IMG/VR virus record: IMGVR_UViG_3300032275_000014
Coordinates: 1 to 29,413 of that record
Reading direction: 5' to 3' (one strand)
Origin: a virus
Length of the DNA: 29,413 bases
The translations under genes were made by a program, and so were the position numbers. Under the pieces are notes generated by a model. It was not told the origin of the DNA and ran no database searches. It saw nothing but the letters and a program-made list of their open reading frames with translations. Shown here piece by piece: positions 29,394-29,413 of the stretch. Numbering within the stretch: position 1 is the first letter of the stretch; each line of letters begins with the position of its first letter.

Positions 29394-29413
29394 ATGAAGT
29401 TTGCAGTGGTCAC
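29394..29413 (+). CDS. Start of a gene cut by the right edge
   Basis: ATG 29394 is preceded by GGAG at 6 nt; only MKFAVV and part of a codon are present. The product cannot be identified. Confidence 0.55.

Noticed and set aside
1-29413. A prophage or bacterial capsule locus instead of a phage genome.
   Set aside because: The sugar genes alone would fit a bacterial surface-polysaccharide locus, but the capsid, SSB and UvsX genes are interleaved with them in the same compact style and no bacterial housekeeping gene or integration site is present.

Overview
The window looks like part of a large tailed double-stranded DNA phage genome, probably a distant relative of the T4-type myoviruses. The evidence is a gp23-like major capsid protein, a gp32-like single-strand DNA-binding protein with its zinc site and acidic tail, a UvsX/RecA recombinase, a gp1-like deoxynucleotide kinase, two free-standing homing endonucleases, very tight gene packing (many 1-11 bp overlaps, convergent stop codons that share bases) and no ribosomal or metabolic housekeeping genes. 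No tRNA, integrase or CRISPR array was found. The host cannot be named from the sequence; AAGGAG-type ribosome sites and one good sigma70-like promoter point to an ordinary bacterium.

Layout. 1-9126: a glycan island. A WbsX-type glycosyltransferase runs off the left edge. A GT-B glycosyltransferase and a small exported protein follow on the + strand. Then comes a long minus-strand operon (8482 down to 1955): a GT9-like transferase, an HNH homing endonuclease, UDP-galactopyranose mutase, a shortened nucleotide-sugar dehydrogenase homologue, a GT-A transferase, a SAM methyltransferase, a methyltransferase/sulfotransferase chimera and another GT-A transferase. A plus-strand methyltransferase leads straight into the capsid gene. 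9138-14673: capsid and recombination genes (MCP, GIY-YIG endonuclease, unknown protein, coiled-coil protein, SSB, UvsX), separated by two clear intrinsic terminators. 14682-18808: a further GT-A transferase whose 3' end carries an exact 83-bp tandem duplication, an unknown gene, a GS-fold amidoligase with an unknown partner, and a GT-B-like protein.

18846-20886: a minus-strand operon with its own sigma70-like promoter that encodes a CCA-adding tRNA nucleotidyltransferase, a cREC (cyclic-phosphate-processing receiver-like) protein and a 2H phosphoesterase. This is the most interesting system in the window: a probable phage tRNA/RNA-end repair cassette, or a counter-defence cassette acting on cyclic nucleotides. 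20976-25112: small unknown genes, a small membrane protein, an exported papain/C39-like peptidase and a Hel308-like helicase in one overlapping plus-strand run. 25109-29413: a protein with 25 cysteines, a small zinc-type protein, a dNMP kinase, a phosphomannose-isomerase-like cupin, a nuclease with two N-terminal C2H2 zinc fingers, and small probable structural proteins.

Working together: the sugar genes (at least seven glycosyltransferases, UDP-galactopyranose mutase, methylation and possibly sulfation) could build a decorated glycan on the virion or on host surface molecules. SSB, UvsX, the helicase and the kinase serve phage DNA replication and recombination. The RNA cassette would counter host nuclease or nucleotide-signalling defences.
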